A stretch of 55,000 nt of DNA from Chrysomallon squamiferum (Eukaryota; Mollusca; Gastropoda; Neomphalida; Peltospiridae): assembly GCA_012295275.1 (NCBI GenBank), contig CM022673.1, forward strand, positions 26,954,761-27,009,760, in the 5' to 3' direction. Below, piece after piece: positions 1-12,554 of this stretch. The notes under the pieces are model-generated. The model did not search any database. It saw only the letters and a list, made by a program, of their open reading frames with translations, and was not told where the DNA came from. Position 1 is the stretch's first letter; each line of letters begins with the position of its first letter. A program made the position numbers and the translations under genes.

Positions 1-1100
1 AAACTTGTCTTAATGCCAAGAAAACCTCTATCACAACAAATAAATTATTTGTAAGTATTACGTAAACCATCTTTTGTGGAGACCCACCTTGCCCACGCAA
101 ATAGTTGCGTTAAAAAGACAAAACAGAGGTGACAAAGGTAACTGATTAAAGACATTGCAGGGGTAGTTAACAAAAAGCTTATTGTATTAAACTGAAATTT
201 GTGTATTGTTTTGTTTGTATCTCCACCATATTTTCATCATGATCCAGCTTGAAACGAGCAGAATATTTCAATAATTATCACACAGTTAATACGTTTTCGT
301 TGCTTTGATGTTAAGAATTCGCAAATATGCACATACTTTCACTCAGTTTTACAGTATTATAATTCCAGTTTTCTAGTATTAATGGATAGAAGAAAGAAAA
401 AAATGTTGTGCTACATTTTTTTTTCATGCAAGGTCAGTTCAAGGTTCAGGTGATCCATAAGGTCAATGTAAATGTCAAAAGGTCACCAGTGTTAAGCTTA
501 TTCCTGTGTATAAAAATTATGACAGTTTTGGAATCACTGTGTAACTGTTTGTCCGATTTTGCCAAAAATGAAAAATATCCACGTTTTCAGAACCAATTAC
601 CTTAAATACTAATTTTCAAATTTAAAAAAATAAAATAAAAATGACACAAAAAATTAAAAAAAAAAGAAGAAAAAAAATTCATTTTACCATTATTTTATTG
701 CTTCAGCAAAGACATTATTTAAAATCCAGCAATTATTACAACTTGACAAGTGTTGCGTAAATCCGCAAGGGGCCCAGGAAGGGATCTAATATCTTGCTCT
801 TTGACAACTTACCACGTGGGACCCACGTGAATTTAAATCAGACAGAAATAGTCAGAAAGGTCAGATGTAAAGACAGACAGACAGACAACCAGACAGAACG
901 ACAGAGAGAGAGAGATGATATTGCTGTTTATTATTCATTGTTTTTAATTTAGATTTTTCCGAACTCCTTTAAATTCTAAAGCTCTGCTTGAAAAGAGTGT
1001 TTGTTTATAAATTTAAATTACAGCATGTGAATTTTATGAAATACTTTGACACATTTTCACAAAAAAGAGGAAATAAATAATAAATAAATAATGGTATTAG

Positions 1101-1210
1101 TACTACTACAACTCTGCTGCAGCTGCTACTACTACGACTACTACTGCTGCTGCTGCTGCTGCTGCTACTACTACTACTACTGCTGCTGCTACTACTACTT
1201 CTACTTATAC
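1101..1210. repeat. Trinucleotide repeat (CTA/CTG)n
   Basis: Mixed CTA, CTG and CTT triplets, with an uninterrupted (CTG) run in the middle. Open frames across it are low-complexity poly-Ser. Confidence 0.9.
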
Positions 1211-1488
1211 TAGGACTACTACCAAACGCCACTAATTCCCTAGGTAAACATCTGCACTAGGATTTTGAAATATAAACCTGTACACGGTGACATCCAAATA
1301 ACGTAAGCCTGTATCTTTCTTTTCAGTTTAAGTTTAGTATTATATGATAGTTTACGCTTCAGTTCGTCTGGAGATAATGTATGAATACTCTAGCTGTTTT
1401 GTATCAATTACTGTAATATTACACCAAAAGTAGCATGAATCAGAAGTATAAAGTCAGCAATGGGATTTATATTTCATAGGAGGATTGG

Positions 1489-1529
<41 letters not shown>

Positions 1530-1602
1530 AATTAAATGCAAACAAAAGATTTGAAATAAGAGAACAATTTGAAACAAAAGATTTGAAATAAGAGAACAAT
1601 TT

Positions 1603-1633
<31 letters not shown>

Positions 1634-3102
1634 TTGCAGTTATATTTTATTTTTTGTTATTACATGCATTTTATACCGGATATGACAACCTTGCAATAGA
1701 ATTACACTTTATCGCACCCGTTTATGTAAAAGCTGCATCAATAGTTGTATTTCCACTTAACTGGATTTCTATTTGCAAATCTAAAGAATAAACGTTGTTT
1801 AAAAAAAATAAAAAAAATAAAAATAAATAAAATGACCGAGTGGAGACAGCTTAGTTTGGTTTGAAATGTTCGCATTAGGGTCAGCGATAATTTTGATCAA
1901 TGATAAATTAGGAGAGAGTCATTTTCACCTTTTCATAGATCGAAATAAATAACCGTAGTGTCACATAGCAGTAACTGTAACAGAAGTAGATATAGTGGTA
2001 GTTGCAGTAACAGTAGTAGTCGTAGTGGTACCAGTTGCAGTAGAAATAGCAGCTGTAATGATAATACTAGATGTATAAGTAGTAACAGTAGTAGTGATGG
2101 TGGTGATGATGATGCTAAAGTAATAGCAGAATTAGCACTAATATTTGTAGATTAATATGATTATTAGTATTTATTGTTATTTCCTCGATGTAAAACAATA
2201 ATATAGTGCTTTGGGATTGCAAACAACATGAAAATGTATTTTAATTATTATTATAATTCTTGTTATTGTTGTTGTTGTTGTTGTTATTAAATAAATAAAT
2301 AAATACGTCATCTATCTATATTTCAAATGAAATAAAATTAAGAAGCAATTAGTACGGTATGAAAAACGAAATTAAAATAATTCGCGACCAATACAAACCA
2401 AGTTATGATGTTCCCTAAAACACACTAAAATTCCACAGTTAGTCATGCATTCATTTACAAATAACAAAAACCAGCATTTCAGGTTTTCTTTTTGTGGACA
2501 TGCGTATTTGTGACCTCACAATAAAATGTCACGGAAAAAAACAAACAATATTGTGATGTGCCCTTTCAGTTTAATTATTTCTTTTATAGGAGGAAGAAGA
2601 GGGAAAATAATTATCTAAAATAATAAAATAAAATAAAACAAAAGCAAAAGAAAAACGAACAAAACAAAAAGAAAAATGAACAAAACAAAAAGAGAAAAAG
2701 CTGTAAAACAAGGAAGAAAATTACGTAATTAAGTAAGTTAGTAAATAATAACTAAACAAATAAAAATAAAATAAACAAACAAACAAACAAATAAATAAAT
2801 AAATAAATAAATAAATTTAAAAATAATAAATACAAATATAAATAGAATAAAATAAATAATATAATTATTTGAAAAGAAATGTTAAAGTAACGAAGTGACA
2901 AACGTGTGAAATTTCACATACAGACCAGTTTTTTATTTAAACCCATTTTCTTCAGTGACGTGTTAATCTGTCATGATTTGGACTTTTCTTAAAGATGATA
3001 ACGTTATTTCATGAAGTGCGGGCTTCAGAAGTTTTGCAAACGCAAACAAACAACAGTGCAAATAAATAAACAAATAAACAAATAAATAAACAAATAAACA
3101 AA

Positions 3103-3134
<32 letters not shown>

Positions 3135-3412
3135 AAAATGACCACCGGTCACCAGCTGGTGTTATTTGCTCGTTTAAAGGATGTATTTGGTCAGTGCAGA
3201 TGGTAGCCCATAAAAATTGCAGTCGAAATTATTGTTTACTTGACCACTGAGTTCGGAATTGAAAAAAAAAGATTTTAAAAAAAGAAAAGAAAGAAACAAG
3301 AAGAGGAAGTAAATAAAAAAGTTGCGAGCAGTTATTTTGAAAGTGGAGTATAATGAGCCAGTTTCATAGACAAAACGAAATACTCAAATAAACTTTCGTT
3401 ATTTCTAACGCA

Positions 3413-3414
<2 letters not shown>

Positions 3415-3511
<97 letters not shown>

Positions 3512-3580
3512 ACAGACGCACACACTCAGAGACACACACACACACAGACAGACACACACACACACAGACACACACACACA
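3415..3580. repeat. Compound microsatellite (CT)n(CA)n
   Basis: A pure CT run of about 66 bp passes into CA repeats broken by CAGA units. Both strands show open frames that are translations of the repeat. Confidence 0.95.
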
Positions 3581-4014
3581 GTATTTTTCCGTCTACTCTC
3601 ATTACGACCCCCTGTGTAACTCCATATGCCAAGCGTGGGTGCTGACATTGGGAGGACTGTTTCACGATTTCACGGTTCATTGACCAAGTATCACCAGAAA
3701 AACACCTTTACCTTATCGCTGGCAAACACACATACGCGCACATTAGTCACCTGTCAAATAATTGTTTAAGCAGCAGCAGTTATTTGTCGACGGAAAGCAA
3801 AGTATTTGTCTTTCACGTAAAAAAGCGGAAACGGAGAAGTTAAGACGCATTGTGTGTGTGTGTGTGTGCGTGTGCGTTTGTATTTTTATGTTTTATATAA
3901 ATATATATATTGTTTAAGATGGAACAGAGTATTTTATATAGTTAGATGATGGGGTTAGAAAAAAAAAAAAGGGCGTCATGTGACCCAGAGATATGTAAGA
4001 TATGTTAGGTATTT

Positions 4015-4150
4015 TTTAGTGTTGCTCATCGGTTAGAAATGCAGAGTTTGACACGTGGCAGATCGCAGGATCAAACCTTATCAGGCCACCCACTGGGATA
4101 TTTGGTTCCACACAGGACCTCGATGAATAATTTACAAACGATTATGATAA
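4015..4150 (+). mobile_element. Degenerate tRNA-derived SINE fragment
   Basis: GTTAGAAATGCAGAG followed by GATCGCAGGATCAAACC (B-box-like) and CCACCCACTGGGATATTTGGTTCCA follows the order of a tRNA-derived SINE common in molluscs, from general knowledge of that family. It is too diverged for exact ends. Confidence 0.4.
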
Positions 4151-4205
4151 GCGCTTTCCTGCTCATGTACATATATGGGGAGTTTATTAACAAGTAAGCT
4201 CTAAT

Positions 4206-4482
4206 CATAGGTTTTTCAACCTGGGGGTTGCCAGCCTTTTTCTCTGGGGGTCGCGAGATCGTTCTTGAGCGAGGGTATGTTTTAGCTTTTTTTCAACTTG
4301 ACTTGGAAGGAGGAATAAATAAAAACGCGTCATAGTGAATATAGATTCCCTTTTGTACTGTCTTTGGTTGATGAAAATATGGTAACCCTAGATATTATTG
4401 AATCAAAAACTTTTTAAAGGGGTCATTGTTCATACTGAGTTGCTTATAAGGGGTTGCGATATGGACAAGTTTGAAAAGCAGT
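4206..4482. mobile_element. hAT-type MITE (non-autonomous), about 277 bp
   Basis: An exact 8-bp direct repeat GCTCTAAT (4198-4205 and 4483-4490) brackets a sequence starting CATAGGTTTTTCAACCTGG and ending AAGTTTGAAAAGCAGT. These are degenerate forms of the CAGTGGTTCTCAACC-type ends of many hAT elements, and an 8-bp target duplication is the hAT norm. Internal GGGGTCGCGAGATCG and GGGGTTGCGATATGG are also typical of this MITE group. It has no coding capacity. Confidence 0.65.
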
Positions 4483-4490
4483 GCTCTAAT

Positions 4491-5078
4491 ATAATGAAAA
4501 TGCAGTTCGTGGATAACAATTCAAAATAAAAATAAAACTATTAGATATAAATTAAAACTAATAAATGTACAACAATACGCAGATACAAAATAAACTTATT
4601 GAAATGTACAACAATTCGCAGACATAAAATAAACGTACTGAAATGTACAACGACTCTTTTTTTTACAGACTGATGGAAGCGATTTAAACTCAACAAGACT
4701 TGACAGTAAGTAGGTAACCTGGCTGACATTGCTATGTAACAAGTAGAGTATCTACATTAAAACTTTGATAACAGACACCGGACGAACAACACTGGTACGG
4801 ATACCAGCTGGTTAAAAGTTCACTGGATAAGCGAGTTTGTAAGATTAATTCATTCCATTAAATCAGATAATAATTTAGTTTGTTTAGTTTTGCTCTGACA
4901 TTCGTGTAGTCATTCCTGAGAAGTCTATCTGTGAATATTTCGTTTTATGATTTATTAAATTATGCGTGCGTGTGAGTTCGCGCGTGCATCAAACAATGTT
5001 TTATGTAGGGGTATGTTTTTGTATGTGTAATGAATGGATATATGCATGCATGTGTGTTGATGTGTATATATGTTAGTG

Positions 5079-5111
<33 letters not shown>

Positions 5112-6000
5112 CGTGTTTGTGTGGGTGTATGTGTATATGTGTGTGGGTGTATGGGGGGTGTCGGGGGTGAGATTAGATTAACACTAATTATTCGTCTGGA
5201 TTATTAGATATATGTAACAGCTAAAAATACTTTCAAGGGAATCACCGTTCTTTATTTCGCAATACTTATTTCCAGTAAGTCTATATTTAGACATTACATT
5301 GGTTTTTCTCTTTCTATTTTTATAAACGATGATTAATATAGCCACCGCTTATCGAACCGTTTGCGCAGACCATAAAGATATCGACTTTCATGCGTTTTTT
5401 TTTTTTTCTTCGAAAAAACCCCAACAACTTAGCATACTGGAACGCGTCACCATGTGTAATATTATATATTTCATTAACGTAGCCTTATATGGAATGAGGC
5501 GATATCCCTGCACGCGCGACCCGCTCGTGCCTGACCTCGTTTTGAAATTAAACAGGACAAAGCAAGCGTCTTTGCATTAAAGAGGGGTCCACGAGCCTCG
5601 TAACAAAACCTGCCGAATAAAGGACATGTTCTCAAAACATGCACGAATAAAGACCCCATAGACTGCAGTATGAAAAGAGGTCAAGGACAGCGATGATGAA
5701 ATCGTTTCCTTTCGAAGGATAACGTGACGTAATTCGGGGTGATTTTGAAGCAAGCGCTGTTTCAGAGAAAACAATAGAAGAAAAACGACGTCATTGTGTT
5801 TTGATGTAGTTAAATCGGATATTTTGACAAAGGTCTGCTGTTTCTTTACCTCGGCTAGACAGGTCATCGTTAGCGAGAGATTTCGTTAAACCGCTAAAAC
5901 TCGACGTCAGCAGATTTTCAGTTTCGTAGATTATCAAATGACTTACCGGTAGTAACGCAATACTTTTCAAGTGTATGCTGTTCCTATATAAAACATCTGT
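4491..6000. other. Non-coding interval, no gene recognised
   Basis: Apart from GT repeats near 5040-5165, mixed sequence. Open frames of 60-96 codons at 5329-5867 overlap each other on both strands and have no recognisable motifs or splice context. Confidence 0.5.
5081..5110. repeat. (TG)n microsatellite
   Basis: Pure TG run within a wider GT-rich stretch (about 5040-5165). Confidence 0.9.
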
Positions 6001-6006
6001 TACCTT

Positions 6007-6131
6007 TAATATGTAAAATATCTGCCATAGGTAATGTACAAAATACCTGTCACAGGTAATATACAAAATACCTGTCACAGGTAATATACAAAATACCTGT
6101 CACAGGTTATGTACAAAATAACTGTTACATG
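6007..6131. repeat. 25-bp minisatellite, five units
   Basis: Five head-to-tail units start at 6007, 6032, 6057, 6082 and 6107. The two central units are identical (TAATATACAAAATACCTGTC...), and the outer ones carry a few changes. Each contains the near-palindrome ACCTGTCACAGGT, which can form a small hairpin. Confidence 0.9.
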
Positions 6132-6199
6132 TAACATATGTAATATTAGTAACAATGTGTGTCTGTATGTTTGTGGGTGTGTATATATATATGTGTGTG

Positions 6200-6327
6200 T
6201 GTGTGTTAGTGCATATGTGTGTGTGTGTGTGTGTGTGTGTGACATAGTTTGTAAGTGAATCATTTGTTATTCAACGAATACTGAATTTCCAAATAATTGC
6301 ATTTGTTCAACAAAATTATTTTCTTGC

Positions 6328-6362
<35 letters not shown>

Positions 6363-6388
6363 CGTATGTAACTAACTAACTAACTAAC

Positions 6389-6419
<31 letters not shown>

Positions 6420-6485
6420 ATGAAGAAGAAGAAGAAGAAGAAGAAGAAAGAAGAATGATGATGATGATGACGATGATGATGAATA
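6200..6485. repeat. Compound microsatellites (GT)n, (AAT)n, (AAAT)n, (GAA)n, (GAT)n
   Basis: Successive runs of several motifs: GT 6205-6240, AAT 6330-6358, ACTA/AAAT 6372-6420, GAA 6424-6450, GAT 6454-6480. No gene. Confidence 0.85.
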
Positions 6486-7048
6486 CTCACGAAGAAACAA
6501 ACATTACTAACCAACACCCTAATTTTTTACAATTACTTTACCATGGCCATTCTCCGCCCCCCCCCTAAACAAACCAGTTTCACTATTATATATTTTTATC
6601 ATGACGTTGTTTAAAATTATTTGGTATATATATTAAAAAAAAGGGGGAGGTCATTCATTAACTCGAATTAATAAATAAAACGGAGAAGAAAATATCGAGG
6701 AAAGAGAAAGTACTGAAATAGTTCAATCAATCACTCTGCAGGCAACATTCAAACACAAGCGACCTCATGTCAGACGTCGTTGTAACATTTTGGCAGCTGC
6801 CGCTTAATTATCTGTCGGTCACCCTTCAGTGAATCCTCCTTTATTCTGCAGTTATTGTAATGAAAAATATGCCGCAGGGACCCACAAGCTTTCAAAAAGC
6901 ACACACACACACACACAAAAAATGTAATCAACTAAAAATGTATATGAAAATGAATTCATGCAAAGAGTATAATGATTGTATACACTTCATGTGAAGCTAA
7001 TGAATAGAATGAATATTAAATAAATAAGTAAAGAAATAGGTAGATAAA

Positions 7049-7060
<12 letters not shown>
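6486..7060. other. Non-coding interval
   Basis: Mixed AT-rich DNA with no supported coding or RNA gene. Confidence 0.4.
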
Positions 7061-7094
<34 letters not shown>

Positions 7095-7225
7095 AATAAG
7101 GAAACAAATAATAACAAAAATTAGATAATAATAATAACAACAACAACAACAACAACAATAATAATAATAATAATAATACAACTATAATAACAATAAAAAT
7201 AACAACAACATCAATAATAATAATG
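7061..7225. repeat. (GA)n and (AAC/AAT)n microsatellites
   Basis: A GA run (about 7063-7091) follows a TA run; AAC and AAT triplets continue to about 7225. Confidence 0.85.
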
Positions 7226-7535
7226 ACACTCGCCATTTTTGCATAATTCTATTTTTAACCATAGGAAACCAAACAAAATGATATTTTTGTTTTTCTTATT
7301 CCATGAATCATACATGTAAACATCAAGTGTTATTTCTAATGATAATAATAATCTGGTGTGATTGTGGATTTCAGTGGATACAGTTCATTTTTGTTTTTGA
7401 GACACACAACAAACAAAATCTCTGTTGATAGACTTTATTCAGTAAGTATCTGTTTATTCAATAAACTGGAAGTCAGTGACGTCATTTATATTAATTATTA
7501 GTAATACAGTCGTTAGATCATGTCAGAACATATAA

Positions 7536-7539
<4 letters not shown>

Positions 7540-7571
<32 letters not shown>

Positions 7572-7745
7572 TTAACTAAACATACATAGATATAAATACC
7601 CATACGTACGTACATATACATCATACATACATACATATACCCATACATACAAACATACATATACACATACACACATACATATATACGTACATACATACAC
7701 ACACACATACATACATACATACATACATACACACACACATATATC
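7540..7745. repeat. (TA)n followed by (ATAC)n microsatellite
   Basis: A TA run of about 30 bp, then imperfect ATAC tetranucleotides with CA interruptions. Open frames on the minus strand (YVCM repeats) are translations of the repeat. Confidence 0.9.
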
Positions 7746-8276
7746 AATGAACACGTTGTTGTTTTGAATTAGTCCAGTACTTCGGGAAAGGTTGATCAAA
7801 TACTGCCACTAATTATTATTAACACTTGTTTGTCGGCTAACGTCAGCGACAGCGTTGTTATTACATTGCTATTCCCTGGACGTTCGCGTCGTGATCAATG
7901 ACTTTGTTTCATGTTTGACGCCAATGTTGCTACGTCAGCGACGTAATGAACTGAGAGCCGATGTTATTTTGTCTCGTTAGTTTGAACAGTTAGCCTGTTA
8001 ATTGAGGATAACATGGAGTGTTGCTTTTTGTTGAAAAAGAGCAATACTGGGTTGTTGTTTTTTTCTTCTAAAAGAGCAGTTCTGATGACTAATACAACGA
8101 CATCAAACTCTTCAAACATGAGTTAACACTTCATTTTTTTTCATATTTCCTGATTTAGTTGGCTGACTTGAGATGCTTTAGGCATGTCTGTTTTTTCTGT
8201 TAATATATAAATATAAATATAAATGTCTAATACTATGTTTAGTTATTTTTAATTTTTTATATTTCATCTGAATCGT
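7746..8276. other. Non-coding interval with CpG-containing block
   Basis: Between 7830 and 7990 there is a slightly GC-richer block containing ACGTCAGCGAC twice (7840-7850 and 7932-7942). No open frame is supported. Confidence 0.4.
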
Positions 8277-8490
8277 TTGTCTGTCTGTCTGTCTCTCTGT
8301 ATGTATAGCTATCTATCTGTCTATCTACATGTGTATGTGTATGTATGTATGTGTATGTACGTATGTTTATATATGTATGTATGTATGTATGTATGTTTCT
8401 GTGTATCTCTGTCTATATACATTTTTGTACAGTCTCTCTCTCTATCTCTCTCCATAATATTTCCTTATAATATATATGTATATATGTATA
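8277..8490. repeat. (TGTC)n/(TATG)n microsatellite block
   Basis: Tetranucleotide TCTG/TATC units then TATG units, with CT-rich tail. The long open frame crossing it (8277-8801) begins in repeat translation and has no recognisable motif beyond it. Confidence 0.85.
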
Positions 8491-10060
8491 TATGCATGTA
8501 TTATCTTTCCCCAGGAAACTTCGGAATGGAATACCATGGATGTTCAACATTTGATATCTCTGAAACGACACCAGAAAAAATTCAAAAACCAACGATAAAT
8601 CTACCATTAAAATCTATGCTATTACCATTACTATTATTTCTATCATTACCATCATCATTATCTCATCAATATTTTATACTCAACATTACCACTTGCACTC
8701 ACTTGCACAGGTCAGGTCGCATTCATAAATTACAGCATTGTAATAAATCACGGAAATGCATTTATAAGCAAAAAAGAGATTATTATCGTATTAGTGAATA
8801 ACAGTTCTGTGATTAGTAAATATAGGAAGAAAGAGAAGAAAAAAAAAAAAATAGAAGATAAATATAATTATCATAATTACGAGATAACCTATTTACTTCA
8901 ATCTGCAGACAGGTTATACGAATGTATATCATAAATCTAACGCCAGTCAGATAAAAAAAAAAAAAAAAAAAAAAAAAAATTTAAAAAAATTAATTAAATA
9001 TTCAGAATAATTGTTATTGTTAAGCAGTATGTCACATTGTCTTTGGTGTCAGAAATAGGTTAAGATGCTGTTTGACTTACACACACTGTCTGTCTGTCCT
9101 CAACATAGCAAAATGAACGTTTGAACTTTGTTTTCAAGTGCACGCGGAGTTTGTGGACATTCGGTTAACACGTGCTCAAGGCTGGAACTTGTTAATGTTA
9201 TGTATGTCAACGAATGACACTTAATGACGTTTCAACAACAATTTATAAAAAAAAAAAAACAAAAAAAAAAACATTATTATTAATTATCAGATATAAAAAA
9301 ATTTAGTTTCTTGATCATTTGAGAAATTAAACCACCGTAATGTTTAGAACGGGAAATATCCAAGTAGGGTCACTTACTTAGGATTGATCCATCAGCCAGT
9401 CACACCTGGACAAATATTCTAACCGCTATTCGCATACACGACGTTGTTGTTAGTTGCTGTTGTCGTTGTTGACGATGATGATTATGTAACTACTGATACT
9501 TTGGCTCATAAAGAATTTTCGTTTTAAATATTTATAACGTAATGCTATTTCAGTAATTATTATCATCATCATCATCATCATTTTTTTTTATTTATTTATT
9601 TATTTATTTTTATTTATTGCTTTTGTCTCTGTTTCTTTCACAATTGTATACGTGAAACTGCAGGGCGTAATTAAATAATAAATAAAACACAATAAAATAC
9701 GTCACAACAAACCTCATCGAGGGAGTGTAATGAAATATGTTCGTGTGTGAAAGTTTTATTGGGCTGTAAGTATTAACAGCCGCGGGTGAAATGTCGACAA
9801 GTTATGACAGGTTTACTCTGCAGTGTTACGTACGGCAATAATGAAATTCTTAAAACGCAATAAAAACCGTCTACACCTCCATCTATTTAAAACAATTAGA
9901 AAATCTGTCACAAGCGCTTGTTAGCGAGTTAACAACGTCGAATTGTGTTCTGTTGATAGCGCGATGTGGAAACAAAATACAATAAAATAGAATAGAATAA
10001 AATAAAATATTGAATTAATAAATAGTGATAATATTTACAACAATAACAACAACAATGACA
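8491..10060. other. Non-coding interval with poly(A) and (AAAT)n tracts
   Basis: Poly(A) at about 8953-8980 and an (ATTT)n tract near 9590-9620; otherwise mixed. No gene is supported. Confidence 0.45.
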
Positions 10061-10063
10061 GTA

Positions 10064-10069
10064 ATGATG

Positions 10070-10103
<34 letters not shown>

Positions 10104-10109
10104 TAATAA

Positions 10110-10140
<31 letters not shown>

Positions 10141-10330
10141 AAGAAGAAGAAGAAGAAGAAAAAGAACAAATAAATAAATAAATAAATAAATTTGTGTTCA
10201 CTTTCCTTTTCTTTTTACCAGTGTATATGTGTATGTGTGCGTGTACGTGTGTGTGCGGTCGTGCGTGCGTGCGTGCATGTGTGTGTGCGGTCGTGCGTGC
10301 ATGTGTGTGCATGTGTGCGAGTGCGTCTTA
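10064..10330. repeat. (AAT)n(GAA)n(AAAT)n and (GT)n microsatellites
   Basis: AAT (to about 10112), GAA (about 10112-10160), AAAT (about 10168-10192), then GTGC-rich GT repeats (10216-10325). Confidence 0.9.
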
Positions 10331-11985
10331 TAGTATATGTATATATATATAATGTATGTATGTGTATGCGTGTTGGGTGTGGGGTTTTTTGTTGTTCTTT
10401 TCACCTTTTTTTTTTTATTATAAAATTTAGTGTTTGTGCTTTACAACTGACTCTATTTTATAAACTTCCTAGTTTTATTTCATGGTCGTTGACACATGTT
10501 AACTAATACTAAAAACACGAACAACTCAATTTTAACCCCAGTTTGTTGAATTACTGCGACTTCTATACCTTCATGTCAACTTACATTGTTTGTGTTTGCC
10601 TAGACTATAATTACAGCTAAATTCGATCTATGTAATGACGTCATAAAAGATGCAATAGGAAAAATAAAATGACCTATATTTTGTTTTTTGAAATTTCATT
10701 AACGTTATTTATTTTTAACTCTTTTAATTTATTATTATGAAAGATTAGTTGCTACTAAAATAAAATAAATAAAATAATAAGAATTACGTGAAAGTAAACA
10801 TAATACAGTTAAGCCAACTGTTTGTATGACGAAAGATAAGCGCATTCTTTAAAAAGTGATTATTTTTATTACGCGGTCCACCAGAACAAGTCAAACGGGT
10901 GTCAGGTTCTGTCGGAACACAAGAACGCCGTCTTCTGTCAGCACAAGGTGATAATCACTCAGAGAGGTGACTTTGCTGTCCTTTCAGGTCATCGGGCGTC
11001 CTGTAGGTAAAACAATATGTATCGGCTGCCGCTAACAATAGTGTTTTCGTCCGGTTGACTAAAGTGAAATGTAAATATCTCTATTTATAGCAGTGAACAT
11101 GAGTGGATGAACAAAAAACCATAATATCTTCTTTTGATACCAGCTCGAGTGTTTTCGTCCGGTTCGTTGCTGTTAACCGCGATTATACGACTTTAAATAT
11201 AACACTTAGACTAAACAGTGTTGAAGCAGAGAATCGGGGAAGGGAAAGATAGAGAAAACAAGAGTGGATGAATGATAGAAAAAGATAGATAGGTAAATAG
11301 ACGTAGATAGAGAGAGAGAGAGGATTTTATACAAGACTTAATTACGAACATGCAAATAAGCCAAATCCTCTAGTAATTAAAGATACAAAAACGTTCACAA
11401 CGAAAACAACTTGTAGGACTTTGGAATTACACAGACGATCTCTCGTGTTTCAATCTCGGCTTGTCGACATTATTATACATACAATCGCGACAGAATACTG
11501 CAGTTTGTAAAAAAAAATAAAACAAACAACAAACAACCAACACTATGGAGGTTGCAATGGATGCTAGCGCAAGGGATGCTGGGACGGGCACCATCTTTGA
11601 TAAATTATTAATGGGCTGACCATGGGTGACGGGGGAGGTCATCAGCTAATTGCACGTCGAAAGAGTGACAAATATTAAATAGACTCGTGACTGGGAAAAA
11701 ACTACCTCAGACGAAGGGCATGTTTGGTCATAATGAGTACGGCGCGCTTTGTAAGTGGAAAACGTGTTTGTCTACGTGATGCGGAATAGCTTGAGAGCGC
11801 AAATTATACTGCATAATTATAGAAGAACAAATAAAACAAAATTATCAAATGGGGACCATGGGGAAGAAGAGCATCCCTTAGTTTTTGCCTTGCTGATATA
11901 TTTTATTTCATTTTATTTATTTATTTATTTATTTATTTATTATTTGTTGATGTTGTTTTATAATAATACTTATTTCATTTTGAGA

Positions 11986-12017
<32 letters not shown>

Positions 12018-12505
12018 TGGTACAAAATCGAATTTACAAAATAACAATACATACATATAATAAAATCTTGCAGCTTTATGTCTTCATTTTTTTTTTTTTT
12101 TTTTTTTTTTCCAGTCTAATATTATTTACTCTATAGCGTTAACTCATTTCATTTTTTAAATACTAATCCTACACCTTTTCCTATTGCGGTCATGCCTGTT
12201 CCACATTTGCATATAAAACAAACAATTCAAAAAACGGAAACGCATGTTAGTTTCTTGAGTGAGGCATTCCGTTATATCTCAAGTTTACTAGATTCTAAAC
12301 AAAAATAAGCCAGCTTATTTGTGTCTATCATCGCATGCAGATATAATTATATAAAGGAACACGACACGAAGTGGATATTGATTATATTTAATGAAATTCT
12401 CTTAAGAAAACTGGAAACACACAATAAACCTATCCATCACTAACATAATAAAAACATCGTCAGATTATTTAGAAATCATAACATAAAATCAAATGAGTTA
12501 TCTGT
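10331..12505. other. Non-coding interval, no gene recognised
   Basis: Includes a unique, GC-richer stretch at about 10860-11060, a 17-bp exact repeat (AGTGTTTTCGTCCGGTT at 11040 and 11148), GA runs near 11310 and poly(T) near 12087. No splice-bounded open frame was convincing. Confidence 0.45.

Positions 12506-12508
<3 letters not shown>

Positions 12509-12553
<45 letters not shown>
12509..12553. repeat. (GA)n microsatellite
   Basis: Pure GA run of about 44 bp. Confidence 0.95.

Positions 12554-12554
<1 letters not shown>

Larger units (their letters stand above)
1..4014. other. Gene-free AT-rich interval with simple repeats
   Basis: Contains poly(A) (1489-1527), trinucleotide CTA/CTG (about 1101-1210), an imperfect AGT/CAG trinucleotide tract (about 1965-2115), (AAAT)n runs near 2785-2815 and 3060-3135, and (CT)n-(CA)n (3415-3580). 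I saw no coding region or RNA gene. Confidence 0.6.

Noticed and set aside
3332-3680. Open frames on the minus strand across the CT/CA repeat
   Set aside because: They consist of Cys-Val and Arg-Glu dipeptides produced by the microsatellite.
8277-8801. 174-codon open frame
   Set aside because: The first half is tetranucleotide-repeat translation and the second half shows no domain or splice context.
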